From JAOUEA01 sp040882605 (GTDB lineage Bacteria; Actinomycetota; UBA4738; HRBIN12): 64,000 bases of DNA. Shown here piece by piece: positions 14,439-21,977 of the stretch. How positions within the stretch are numbered: position 1 is the first letter of the stretch; each line of letters begins with the position of its first letter. Position numbers and translations under genes: made by a program. The stretch is from the NCBI GenBank assembly GCA_040882605.1, contig JBBEAY010000060.1:16958-80957 (forward strand). The letters are read 5' to 3'. The notes under the pieces were generated by a model that ran no database searches, was not told the DNA's origin, and saw only the letters and a list, made by a program, of their open reading frames with translations.

Positions 14439-15774
14439 TCTCGGAGATCTGGTCCGGGCGGCGGTCGAGGCCGCGGGATCGGGCGAAGCCGTGGAGGCCT
14501 ACGCCGAGGAATCGCGCCAGACCGAGGCGAGCGCTCTGCGCGGCGAGGTCGAGGGTCTCGAGTTCGCGGAGTCGCGTGGCGTGGGGGTGCGCCTGATCCG
14601 CGACGGCCGGCTCGGCTACGCCTACGCTGCTGACCCGTCGCTCGACGAGGTGCGGATCGCGGTCGGGAGCGCGCGCGAGAACGCGGCGCTCACCGAGCCC
14701 GACGAGTTCAACGTGCTTCCCGAGGCCGAGCAGGCGACGGCGATCCCCGAGCTGTTCCGTGCGGACTCGGCCGATGTCGCCACCGCCGACAAGGTGCGGA
14801 TGGCGCTCGACCTCGAGCGGCGCCTCGTGAGCACCGACCCGCGGGTGACCAAGGTCGACCTCGCGCAGGTCGGCGACGCGGTCTCCAGGGTGGCGATCGC
14901 GTCGACCGTTGGCCTCGACGTTGAGTACGCGCGCACCGACGCGTGGGTCGTCGCAGTGACGCTGGCTGTCGAGGGCGAGGAGACGCAGACGGGCTTCTCC
15001 TACCGCATCGCTCGGGCGGTCGACGAGCTCGGTGTCGAGGCGGTGGCCGACGAGGCGATCGAGCGCGCCGTGCGCATGCTCGGCGCCACGAAGCCAACCA
15101 CCGCGAAGGTCCCGATCGTGCTGGACCAGTTCGCGGCCGAGGAATTCTTGGGCGTGCTCGCGAGCGCATTGAACGCAGAGAATGTGTTGAAGGGCCGCTC
15201 GCTGTTCGCCGAGATGGTCGGCCGGAAGGTCGGGTCCGATCTGTTCACGCTCGTCGACGACGGCACCATCCTCGACGGTCCCGGAGCGGCGCCCTTCGAC
15301 GGTGAGGGCGTGCCGAGCGGCCGCACCGAGCTCTTCACCGCCGGCACCCTGAACGGATTCCTGCACGACACGTATACCGCGGCGCGCATGGGCAGCGGGC
15401 AGCGCTCGACCGGCAATGCCAAGCGCGGCTCGTACAAGGGCTCGCCGGGCGTGGGCACCTCCAACTTCTATCTCGACAACGGCTCGACCCCGTTCGCGGA
15501 GCTACTCCGCCTGGCCGACGGCGGAGTGCTGATCGCGGAAGTCACGGGCGTGCACTCGGGGGCCAACCCGATCTCGGGGGAGTTCAGCGTCGGTGCGACC
15601 GGGCTGCGCATCGAGGGCGACGCGCTGGGCGAGCCTCTGCGCGAGATGACGATCGCTTCGACCTTGCCCGAGATGCTCGCCGGCATCACGGGGCTCGGCG
15701 ACGATCTGCGCTTCTTCTCGAGCGTCGGAACACCATCGGTGCTGATCGGCGAGATGACGCTGGCCGGCGTCTAG
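14431..15774 (+). CDS. pmbA: TldE/PmbA metalloprotease partner subunit
   Basis: A 447-residue protein starting at the GTG at 14431, which overlaps the tldD stop codon by 8 nt. It shares the fold of TldD (GVGVRLIRDGRLGYAYAAD, YTAARMGSGQRSTGNAKRGS, GVHSGANPISGEFSVGATGL) but has no HExxxH zinc motif, as expected for the non-catalytic TldE/PmbA subunit. The overlap suggests coupled translation and balanced amounts of the two subunits. It converges with the next lipoprotein gene, the two stop codons overlapping by 4 nt. Confidence 0.93.
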   Translation: MPDLGDLVRAAVEAAGSGEAVEAYAEESRQTEASALRGEVEGLEFAESRGVGVRLIRDGRLGYAYAADPSLDEVRIAVGSARENAALTEPDEFNVLPEAEQATAIPELFRADSADVATADKVRMALDLERRLVSTDPRVTKVDLAQVGDAVSRVAIASTVGLDVEYARTDAWVVAVTLAVEGEETQTGFSYRIARAVDELGVEAVADEAIERAVRMLGATKPTTAKVPIVLDQFAAEEFLGVLASALNAENVLKGRSLFAEMVGRKVGSDLFTLVDDGTILDGPGAAPFDGEGVPSGRTELFTAGTLNGFLHDTYTAARMGSGQRSTGNAKRGSYKGSPGVGTSNFYLDNGSTPFAELLRLADGGVLIAEVTGVHSGANPISGEFSVGATGLRIEGDALGEPLREMTIASTLPEMLAGITGLGDDLRFFSSVGTPSVLIGEMTLAGV

Positions 15775-16619
15775 CTTCGAGTCACGGGTCGCAATGCGGG
15801 CTCGACGTGGACGATGCCGACTCCGTACTCCTCGTCGAGTGCCGCTTGCACCGTCGGGTCGAACACCACAGCCCCGAGCTCGACGCGGTTCGCCATGATG
15901 TTGACGTCGGACCACGTCATCTGAAGACCCAGCCGCTCGGCGCCACCGTTGCCCAGATCACGCTGCGCTCGCCGCAGCTCTGCGAACGTGTGTTCCACCG
16001 ACGTCAAGCAGAGCGGGCCGCCCCAGACCTCCCTGATCGCCGGCTCGTGCACCGACGGGTCGCCCGTGAACGCGACCGTCACGACGTACTCGCCCGGCGT
16101 CTGCTCATCGGCGGGTTCCTCGAGGTAGCCGATCCAGATGCCGGCGTAGGAAGCGATGTTCTCGGCAACTCGCATCGTGGCGATCCGATCGTCGTCCCCG
16201 GTCATCGCCGGATCGACATCGACCCAGCCACCCTGCGGCTCGGGACACGGAGGCGCGAACTGATCGCCGTCCTCGTCGGGATAGGGTTGCGGCGGCCCCG
16301 CGTCCACCAGAGTGAACGTCGTGCCGTCGTAAGTGCCGACGACGTGGAAGTCGCCCCAGGTCGCGCCGCTCATCGACTCTTCGCCGTCGACATCGCGCCA
16401 GCTCCAGCCGAGCACCGGGACACCACCGCACTGGGGTGGCAGCGAATCCAAGACTCCGCCGAGGCAGAGCCTCGCGCCGTCAGCGTCTTCCAAGACGGTA
16501 GTGGTCGCCTCGTACCTCGGCTCGCCGATGGGGGTGCCGCCTGGATCGTTGGTGCCGCTGGTCTGATCAGCACAGGAGGTGAGCGCGACGGTCGAGATCG
16601 CTAAGGCGAGGAATCTCAT
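15771..16619 (-). CDS. Secreted lipoprotein of unknown function
   Basis: A 282-residue protein from the ATG at 16619 (a GTG directly before it is also possible). The signal peptide MRFLALAISTVALTS ends in a lipobox with Cys16. The exported part contains several cysteines (RLCLGG, LPPQCGG, PPCPEPQ, PLCLTS) that probably form disulfides, and an aspartate-rich central segment. A segment with VHEPAIREVWGGPLCLT and HTFAELRRAQRDL recalls proteins with a sensor-like exported domain, but no family is assigned. Confidence 0.7.
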   Translation of the reverse strand: MRFLALAISTVALTSCADQTSGTNDPGGTPIGEPRYEATTTVLEDADGARLCLGGVLDSLPPQCGGVPVLGWSWRDVDGEESMSGATWGDFHVVGTYDGTTFTLVDAGPPQPYPDEDGDQFAPPCPEPQGGWVDVDPAMTGDDDRIATMRVAENIASYAGIWIGYLEEPADEQTPGEYVVTVAFTGDPSVHEPAIREVWGGPLCLTSVEHTFAELRRAQRDLGNGGAERLGLQMTWSDVNIMANRVELGAVVFDPTVQAALDEEYGVGIVHVEPALRPVTRS

Positions 16620-16701
16620 CACGACACGGTATGCCGCCGCAGCTCGCGTGCGTGACAAGGTAGTCACGTCGGGCGCGCGTCGAGGTTTTCGGCGTCGGAG
16701 G

Positions 16702-16986
16702 TCAGGTGGCGCGAGCGCGCTTGAACAGCACGGCGAGGCCGGTGATCAAAGTAGCCAACCCGACCACCGACGCGATCAGGAATGCTTGTGCCGCCGAATC
16801 CGGGTCGTCGGCTCCTCCGGCCAGCAACAGGAGGAACAACGACGCCACGCCGACGCCGGCGCCGAGCACCAAGGCGAGGGCGACTGAGAGTCGCTGACCG
16901 ACCGGAAGGAAGAGGCCTGCGGCACCCGCCGATGCAAGCCCCGATCCGATCAGCACCATCGCCCACATCATGTACGTCTGTTCCAT
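16702..16986 (-). CDS. Small three-helix membrane protein
   Basis: From the ATG at 16986 this is a 94-residue protein made almost wholly of three hydrophobic segments (MMWAMVLIGSGLASAGAAGL, ALALVLGAGVGVASLFLLLL, FLIASVVGLATLITGLAVLF) with a short basic end (KRARAT). The upstream part of the open frame is arginine-rich and not used. No family is recognised. It lies between two unrelated minus-strand genes with gaps of about 80 and 65 nt. Confidence 0.6.
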   Translation of the reverse strand: MEQTYMMWAMVLIGSGLASAGAAGLFLPVGQRLSVALALVLGAGVGVASLFLLLLAGGADDPDSAAQAFLIASVVGLATLITGLAVLFKRARAT

Positions 16987-17051
16987 GGCGTGCAGCCTGA
17001 CACGCCTCCACACCGGAACGGAACCGGCGCAACACCTTCGTCGCGAAGCCG

Positions 17052-17465
17052 TCACATGCACGTCGCACCGGCAACGTTAGACGCGGGCCTACGGGTCCTC
17101 GGGCGCTGGCGGAACCACTCCGTGAACACCGCGCAGCGGCCTTCCTTGTCGAACTCCATCACGAAGACGTTGTCGTACACGCGGTCGGGCTCGCCGTCGG
17201 CGTCGAAGTACGTGCTCACGCCGGTCGCGACCCCGCGGTCACCCTCGACGGCGAACGGTTCGTACCACGCGTCCCAGGTGCCGGGCTCGTCGGGTTCGGC
17301 GAGCCACGAGGCGACGATCGCGTCGCGACCGAACACCGGCTCCTCGGCGGGGTGGTACCGGTACTCGGCGTCGGCGCTGAACAGGTCGCCGATCGCCGCC
17401 GCGCCGTTCGAGCGCCAGGCCTCGACGTACTCGTCGAGCCATCGTTGCAGCGTTGGCCGGTCCAT
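17052..17465 (-). CDS. SnoaL/NTF2-like protein
   Basis: A 137-residue protein starting at the ATG at 17465, with AGGAGA 9 nt upstream. The sequence MDRPTLQRWLDEYVEAWRSN, IGDLFSADAEYRYHPAEEP, GRDAIVASWL and VFVMEFDKEGRCAVFTEWF is the cone-shaped alpha+beta NTF2/SnoaL fold, with the usual WxxxFxxxxxxYR start and the late strand FTEWF. Members bind small hydrophobic molecules or act as ketosteroid-isomerase-like enzymes. The ligand is unknown. It is divergent from the GNAT gene with about 57 nt between starts. Confidence 0.82.
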   Translation of the reverse strand: MDRPTLQRWLDEYVEAWRSNGAAAIGDLFSADAEYRYHPAEEPVFGRDAIVASWLAEPDEPGTWDAWYEPFAVEGDRGVATGVSTYFDADGEPDRVYDNVFVMEFDKEGRCAVFTEWFRQRPRTRRPASNVAGATCM

Positions 17466-17522
17466 GGGTGTGCGTCTCCTCTCGGCGAGCTGGCCAGAGA
17501 GCTGGGTAGGCTCGCCTGCATC

Positions 17523-18110
17523 GTGCACCGCAAGGGTATCCGCATCGTGAAGGCCGGCGCCGACCGCGTCGACGACCTCGAACCGCTCGCACGGTCGCTG
17601 CACGCGCACCATCTCACCGTCGACCCGGCGATCCCGGGGATCCCGCCGCGCGACGGAGACACCTGGTGGGCGATCCGTCGCGGTCGCTATGAGGCGTGGC
17701 TCGCCGAGCCCGACGCGTTCGCGTTGCTGGCCGAGCCCGACAACGCCGCGCCCGACAACGCCGAGCCAGACAACGCCGAGTCCGACAACGCCGCCGACGC
17801 CGACGGAGCGCCCGTCGGCTACGCGGTCGTGTCGATCCACGACGCCGACGACTCGCACAGGACGGGGGAACGCTTCGCCGAGCTGCAATCGCTCGCCGTG
17901 CTCGACGGCAACCGTGGCGAGGGCGTCGGCACCGCGTTGCTCCAGGGCGTCTACGGCGAGCTGCGCGACCTCGGCATCGAGGAGCTCGCGATCGGCGTGC
18001 TCGTCACGAACCGCGATGCGATGCGCCTGTACGAACGAGAGGGTTTCAAGCCATGGGTCGTGATCACGCTCGGCAAGGTGCCGCCGCCTTCCACTGAGTC
18101 TGAACGGTAG
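17523..18110 (+). CDS. GNAT family N-acetyltransferase with in-frame repeat
   Basis: From the GTG at 17523 this is a 195-residue GNAT protein; another GTG at 17547 is possible. The acetyl-CoA motif region is AELQSLAVLDGNRGEGVGTA (motif A), followed by IGVLVTNRDAMRLYEREGF (motif B). Between the first and second strand the protein carries four copies of a five-residue unit, xxDNA, encoded by a 15-nt minisatellite. The acceptor substrate is unknown. The repeat lies in a loop region and may vary between strains. Confidence 0.82.
   Translation: MHRKGIRIVKAGADRVDDLEPLARSLHAHHLTVDPAIPGIPPRDGDTWWAIRRGRYEAWLAEPDAFALLAEPDNAAPDNAEPDNAESDNAADADGAPVGYAVVSIHDADDSHRTGERFAELQSLAVLDGNRGEGVGTALLQGVYGELRDLGIEELAIGVLVTNRDAMRLYEREGFKPWVVITLGKVPPPSTESER
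17733..17792 (+). repeat. Four-copy 15-nt in-frame minisatellite
   Basis: Four adjacent 15-nt units encode EPDNA, APDNA, EPDNA and ESDNA inside the GNAT gene. The GACAACGCC core is identical in all four units, while the first two codons differ. Because the unit is a multiple of three, copy-number change would keep the frame. Confidence 0.9.
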
Positions 18111-18169
18111 TCTGAACGAGACTACTTGCCTGGAACGCAGCTTTGCGCCGAAGCTCGACTGAGTACCAG

Positions 18170-18385
18170 CTACCAGCTCACCGTGACCACGAGCGGTCGG
18201 TGATCGGATGCGTCGCTCGCCACGATCGCGAAGTCCGAGAACGTGAGGTCGGGGGAGCCGAAGATCCAGTCGGGTCGATCGCCGGGGAACATCGGGTCTC
18301 GCGCCGTCGACGACGTAGCTCGGCCTGCCCTCGTCTTGTGCACTGCGGAACCCGGCCGGATCGACCGGAGCGTGGGATGCAGCCC
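18170..18385 (-). pseudogene. C-terminal remnant of an endonuclease/exonuclease/phosphatase protein
   Basis: The minus strand encodes FPGDRPDWIFGSPDLTFSDF and then IVASDASDHRPLVVTVSW ending in TAG at 18170. SDHRPLVVTV is the conserved C-terminal catalytic-His strand of the EEP (DNase I-like) superfamily. The upstream continuation (GFRSAQDEGRPSYVVDGARP) is in a different frame, so a frameshift lies near 18295. No N-terminal half with the catalytic Glu/Asp motifs is present, and the upstream side runs into another fragment on the opposite strand. It is a broken remnant. Confidence 0.72.
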
Positions 18386-18585
18386 TTCGGCTCGCGTCGT
18401 TCGCAGCCGGCGTCGCGTGCGTGCTCGTCGTGATCACCGTGGCGGCAGGGGTGCTCGGCACGAGAGCGCTGCGAGCGTGGCGCAGAGTCGGCGCGATCAT
18501 GCCGGTGGTCGGAGGCGTCTTGCTGCTGCTCGCAGGCGCCTACACCGTGTACTACTTGGTTGACGATCGATCGCACGCTGCTGTT
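18361..18585 (+). pseudogene. C-terminal fragment of a CcdA-like membrane protein
   Basis: The plus frame encodes STGAWDAALRLASFAAGVAC, then VLVVITVAAGVLG, a basic loop RALRAWRRVG and the last helix VVGGVLLLLAGAYTVYYLVD. The helix, short basic loop and glycine/tyrosine-rich last helix resemble the C-terminus of CcdA/DsbD-type thiol-disulfide transport proteins. No start codon or upstream helices exist in frame (TAG at 18316). The coding-like signal stops near 18585. It abuts the EEP remnant on the other strand, so the junction looks like a recombination scar. The family name is tentative. Confidence 0.5.
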
Positions 18586-18624
18586 CTAGGCCTTGCTGCC
18601 CACGATAGGGGCGGCTGCGCGAAC

Positions 18625-19467
18625 TCAGATCGTGGCTTCGCGCACGCTCGCCGCGATAAGCCCGAGCACCAGGGCGGCGGCGGCCAGGCGGTAGAGCATG
18701 AACACCTTGAAGTCGTGTCGTTTCAAGTACTTCAGCAACCCCCAGATCACCAGGAAGCCGCTCAAACCCGACGAGACGAACCCCCAGAAGAACTGCGCTT
18801 CGTACCCCTGGAAGCCGCTCTGCGCCAGGCCGGCCCCCTTGTACAGACCGGCCCCCGCGATGATCGGTAGCGACAGCAGGAACGAGAACCGCGCGGCGGT
18901 CTCGCGGTCGAGCCCGATCGCGCGCGCCGCCGTCATCGTCACGCCCGACCGCGAGACGCCGGGCTGCAGCGCCAACGCCTGCGCGATACCCAGATACAAC
19001 CCGGTCCGCACGCCGATCGAATCGAGGCCTCGTTCGCTCGGCATGCGCCTGTCCACCGCGTAGAGCACCACGCCGAAGATCGCCAACATCACCGCGATCA
19101 GCCACGGCGCGCCAAGGTTCTCCTGGATCACGCTCTCGAGGAGCGCGCCAACGATCGCACCCGGCACGGTGCCGATCACCAGGGCCCAGGCGATGCGTTC
19201 ATCGGTCGTCGCGATGCGCCGGGCCGCCAGCGTGTGCAGCCATGCCCGTAGGTAGCGCCACAGGTCGTGACGGAAGTAGATGATCGCCCCGAGCAGGGTT
19301 CCCATGTGCAGCGCGACGTCGAAGGTCTTCGCGAAGTCCGCATCGCCGTCGAGCTGCTGCCAGCCGAACAGCCACGGCACCAAGATCAAGTGCCCGGAGC
19401 TCGACACCGGCGCGTACTCCGTGGCGCCCTGCACAAAGCCGAGCACGATCGCTTGCCAGATGCTCAT
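18625..19467 (-). CDS. uppP: Undecaprenyl-diphosphatase UppP (BacA)
   Basis: A 280-residue integral membrane phosphatase that recycles undecaprenyl pyrophosphate to the monophosphate lipid carrier for peptidoglycan and other wall polymers. The ATG at 19467 gives MSIWQAIVLGFVQGATEY followed by APVSSSGHL, the (E/Q)xxxE plus SSSGH motif. The second motif PGVSRSGVTM is at about residue 170. The length and eight-helix pattern are normal for BacA. The frame upstream of this start is low complexity and not used. Confidence 0.96.
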   Translation of the reverse strand: MSIWQAIVLGFVQGATEYAPVSSSGHLILVPWLFGWQQLDGDADFAKTFDVALHMGTLLGAIIYFRHDLWRYLRAWLHTLAARRIATTDERIAWALVIGTVPGAIVGALLESVIQENLGAPWLIAVMLAIFGVVLYAVDRRMPSERGLDSIGVRTGLYLGIAQALALQPGVSRSGVTMTAARAIGLDRETAARFSFLLSLPIIAGAGLYKGAGLAQSGFQGYEAQFFWGFVSSGLSGFLVIWGLLKYLKRHDFKVFMLYRLAAAALVLGLIAASVREATI

Positions 19468-19576
19468 CGTCTGATGCTCACGCGGGAGGGTCCTTCCAGA
19501 CTCGGGCGCCGATCTCGAAGCGGAGCGGCCCATGGTAGCTGCCGGGCAGGGCGCCGGTATCCGCCGAAGGTCGGGG

Positions 19577-20311
19577 TTACGGACTCGGCTGAGCCGTTGG
19601 GATCGTCGTCCCGGTCTCCGCGAACGAGTCTGTCGGCGCTGCGGCCTCGTCGCCGAGGATCGCGACCGATAGCAGGGCGAGGCTGGATGCGCGTGCCAGC
19701 CGCTCGACGGTGAGCGGATCGGCGAGCACGATGACGGGCGGCCCCGCCGGCGCTCCGCCCGTTCCCGTGGCGACCACCGAGCCGCTGTCGACCACATCGA
19801 GCACCTCGAGGGCTGAGGCGACCGTCTCGGTGTAGGGACGTCCCGCGTTCGCGCCGTAGGTCGCGAGCACGTCGATCTGATCGCCCGGGCGCAGCGTGCC
19901 TGCCGGCGGGCCGGTGGGCAACACGAACGCCCTCAGCCCGGGCGGCACGAGAGCCGCAACCGGCCCCGCGCCCGCGCCCGCGAGGCGGGTCTCGGTGAGC
20001 GCTTCACCCTCGGCGAGGTCGGAGCTGAGCACGCGTCCGGCGACTTGCTCGGTCGTCGCGATGGCGCCGGGCGGCGCCAACGTCGACGGCACGTCGATCA
20101 CGCGGAGCGAAGCGGCGTCGAGGGTCGACCCGCGCGTCAGATCGCTCGCCGCGACCACGACCGAGGTCGGTACTCCGACGTCGGGGCGGGTCGCCTCGAG
20201 TCTGGCGACGTGCGCCTGTGCCGCGAGAGCGGCCCCGCCGGCCGCGGAAGCGGCGCCCACGAACCACAAGACCGCCGACCGCGGCAGCTTGCGACGGAAG
20301 ATGTCGAACAT
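19577..20311 (-). CDS. cpaB: CpaB/RcpC-like SAF-domain pilus assembly protein
   Basis: A 244-residue protein from the ATG at 20311. An N-terminal basic stretch and one helix (AVLWFVGAASAAGGAALAAQ) are followed by a SAF domain (VVVAASDLTRGSTLDAASLR, EGEALTETRLAG). The CpaB-like region has LVPPGLRAFVLPTGPPAGTL and LRPGDQIDVLATYG. CpaB is the periplasmic component of Flp/Tad pili. No other tad gene (cpaA, cpaE, cpaF, tadB, tadC) lies in the window, so it is an orphan here. A perfect palindrome (20346-20359) lies 35 nt upstream of its start. Confidence 0.85.
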   Translation of the reverse strand: MFDIFRRKLPRSAVLWFVGAASAAGGAALAAQAHVARLEATRPDVGVPTSVVVAASDLTRGSTLDAASLRVIDVPSTLAPPGAIATTEQVAGRVLSSDLAEGEALTETRLAGAGAGPVAALVPPGLRAFVLPTGPPAGTLRPGDQIDVLATYGANAGRPYTETVASALEVLDVVDSGSVVATGTGGAPAGPPVIVLADPLTVERLARASSLALLSVAILGDEAAAPTDSFAETGTTIPTAQPSP

Positions 20312-20345
20312 TCCGCGACGGTAGCGTGACCCCTCGGCCATTTCC

Positions 20346-20359
20346 GTGACGTACGTCAC
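20346..20359. promoter_or_regulatory. Perfect 14-bp palindrome upstream of cpaB
   Basis: GTGACGTACGTCAC is a perfect two-fold symmetric sequence in the ~115-nt gap between the 60-residue gene and cpaB. Its size and position fit a dimeric-repressor or activator site. No cognate regulator can be named. Confidence 0.5.
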
Positions 20360-20426
20360 ATCCGGGGCGTGATTGGCGGCAAGGGAACCGCGCGGCGCCA
20401 GCCTGCGGGCCGCCACCGAGCCGGTT

Positions 20427-20609
20427 TCAGTCGGTGCCCGAGCCCTTCGGCTTGTGGGCGAGTGGTAACACCCGTAGACGGAACTCCTCGAGCGCCTCGG
20501 ACCCGACGATCTGGGCGGTCGCCTCTCTCACCCGGTCGGCGAGCGCCTGCGGATCCTCGTCGGTGCGGAACGTGAGCTCGACGCGAGCCAGCACGGGGTC
20601 TCCGGCCAC
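20427..20609 (-). CDS. Small conserved-looking protein coupled to mtnP
   Basis: A 60-residue reading frame that starts at the GTG at 20609, 5 nt after the mtnP stop codon, so translation would be coupled. The sequence VAGDPVLARVELTFRTDEDP, then QALADRVREATAQIVGSEAL and a beta-like end EEFRLRVLPLAHKP has alternating strand/helix character and normal codon usage for the region. It overlaps no other gene. No family is recognised. The longer upstream frame is antisense-like and arginine-rich, so it is left out. Confidence 0.6.
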   Translation of the reverse strand: MAGDPVLARVELTFRTDEDPQALADRVREATAQIVGSEALEEFRLRVLPLAHKPKGSGTD

Positions 20610-20614
20610 CGGAT

Positions 20615-21409
20615 TCAGACCTCGAATCGTGCTGCGGCAAGAGCCGTCGCGCACGAGCAGTCGCGGGCGGCCGGCAGGGCCGGAATCACGGCGAACAACA
20701 GGTCGCGGAGCTTCTCGTTGTTCTCGGAGAACACGCGCACGACTTCCTCGTGGGTGACGGGCGCGACCCCTTCGACGCCGACGTCGTAGTCGGTGATCAA
20801 CGAGATGTTCGCGTAGCAGAGCTCCAGCTCGCGAGCGAGCACGGCTTCCGGGTACTGGGTCATGTTGATGACCTCCCACCCCGCGCTTGCGAACCACGCC
20901 GACTCCGAGCGCGTGGAGAACCGCGGTCCCTCGATCACGACGACCGTGCCCCGATCGTGCATCGAAATGTCGAGCCGGCCGCTTCGTTCGACGATCGTGG
21001 AACGCATCACGTCGCAGTACGGATCGGCGAAGGAGATGTGCGTCGTCACCGGTCCGTCGTAGAACGTGTTCGGCCGGTCATGGGTGCGGTCGACGAGCTG
21101 GTCGCAGATCACGAAGTCGCCCGGCTTCACGTGGGCCTGGAGCGAGCCGCAGGCGTTCGGGCCCAGCACGCGCCCGACTCCGAGCTCTTTCATCGCCCAC
21201 AGGTTCGCCTTGTACGGGATGCGGTGCGGCGGGTGCTCGTGGTGCACGCCGTGGCGCGGCAAGAAGGCGACCCGGCGTCCGCCCACTTCACCGATCGTGA
21301 CTGGCGCGCTCGGCGAGCCGTAGGGCGTCTCGACGTCCACGGACTCTGTGTCGTCGAGGAACGAGTAGAAGCCGGAGCCTCCGAAGACGCCGATGTCGGC
21401 GGTGCTCAA
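20615..21409 (-). CDS. mtnP: S-methyl-5'-thioadenosine phosphorylase
   Basis: A 264-residue purine nucleoside phosphorylase-fold enzyme that cleaves 5'-methylthioadenosine to adenine and methylthioribose-1-phosphate, salvaging the by-product of polyamine synthesis. Hallmarks are IGVFGGSGFYSFLDD (phosphate loop), PRHGVHHEHPPHRIPYKAN, VVIEGPRFSTRSES, and NMTQYPEAVLARELELCYA with the following TDYD. The start codon is TTG at 21409, sharing bases with the TGA of the upstream FmdB gene (TTGA). The overlap implies coupled translation. Methylthioinosine phosphorylase cannot be wholly excluded from sequence alone. Confidence 0.92.
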   Translation of the reverse strand: MSTADIGVFGGSGFYSFLDDTESVDVETPYGSPSAPVTIGEVGGRRVAFLPRHGVHHEHPPHRIPYKANLWAMKELGVGRVLGPNACGSLQAHVKPGDFVICDQLVDRTHDRPNTFYDGPVTTHISFADPYCDVMRSTIVERSGRLDISMHDRGTVVVIEGPRFSTRSESAWFASAGWEVINMTQYPEAVLARELELCYANISLITDYDVGVEGVAPVTHEEVVRVFSENNEKLRDLLFAVIPALPAARDCSCATALAAARFEV

Positions 21410-21828
21410 GAGCCGCCCCCTTCCTTCGAAGACGACGAGCCGGTCGACGACGAGCCGCTCGAGGAGGAGGACGAGGAGCTCTCCGTCTTCGAGCTCGCGG
21501 CCGGGGCGTCGCCCTTCGAGTCCTTCTTGGCGTCGCCCTTCGAGTCCTTCTTCCCGTCGCCCTTACGGTCGCCGGAGTCAGAGTCGGAGCCCTTCTCGCC
21601 CTTCTCGCCCTTGTCGCTCTTCTCGCCCTCGCCCGGAGACTTGGTGGCCTTCTTCCTCTGGTCGGTGGCGTAGAAGCCCGATCCCTTGAACGAGATCGCG
21701 GGGGGCGCGAACACCTTGCGGAGCTCGCCGCCACACTCTGGGCACTCGGTGAGCGAGTCGTCACGCATGGACTGCACGATCTCGAAGAGGTGACCGCAGC
21801 TCCTGCAGATGTATTCGTAGGTCGGCAC
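21406..21828 (-). CDS. FmdB-family zinc-ribbon protein with Lys/Asp/Ser repeats
   Basis: A 140-residue protein from the GTG at 21828. The N-terminus PTYEYICRSCGHLFEIVQSM and LTECPECGGELRKVF is the FmdB zinc ribbon with CRSC and CPEC pairs. After residue ~70 the chain becomes low complexity: acidic/lysine-rich runs with a tandem KKDSKGDA unit (24-nt direct repeat at 21506-21553) and a serine-rich end. The tail is likely disordered. The gene overlaps mtnP by the TTGA junction. It may regulate or bind something linked to methylthioadenosine salvage, but that is only an inference from context. Confidence 0.82.
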   Translation of the reverse strand: MPTYEYICRSCGHLFEIVQSMRDDSLTECPECGGELRKVFAPPAISFKGSGFYATDQRKKATKSPGEGEKSDKGEKGEKGSDSDSGDRKGDGKKDSKGDAKKDSKGDAPAASSKTESSSSSSSSGSSSTGSSSSKEGGGS

Positions 21829-21977
21829 GGCTCGCCGAGTGTACCGGCGCTGCGGCGCGCGTTTCGCAGCGCGCCGGCCGGGAACCTCCGGTCCGAACGG
21901 ACTACCCAGAACGGACGACTTCCCCCGGGAGTTGCTTCGCGCGTACACTTCGCACTCCCGCACGAGGAGGGCGCATC

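Noticed and set aside
17733..17792. CRISPR-like repeat array
   Set aside because: The units are 15 nt, contiguous, without spacers, and in frame within a coding sequence.
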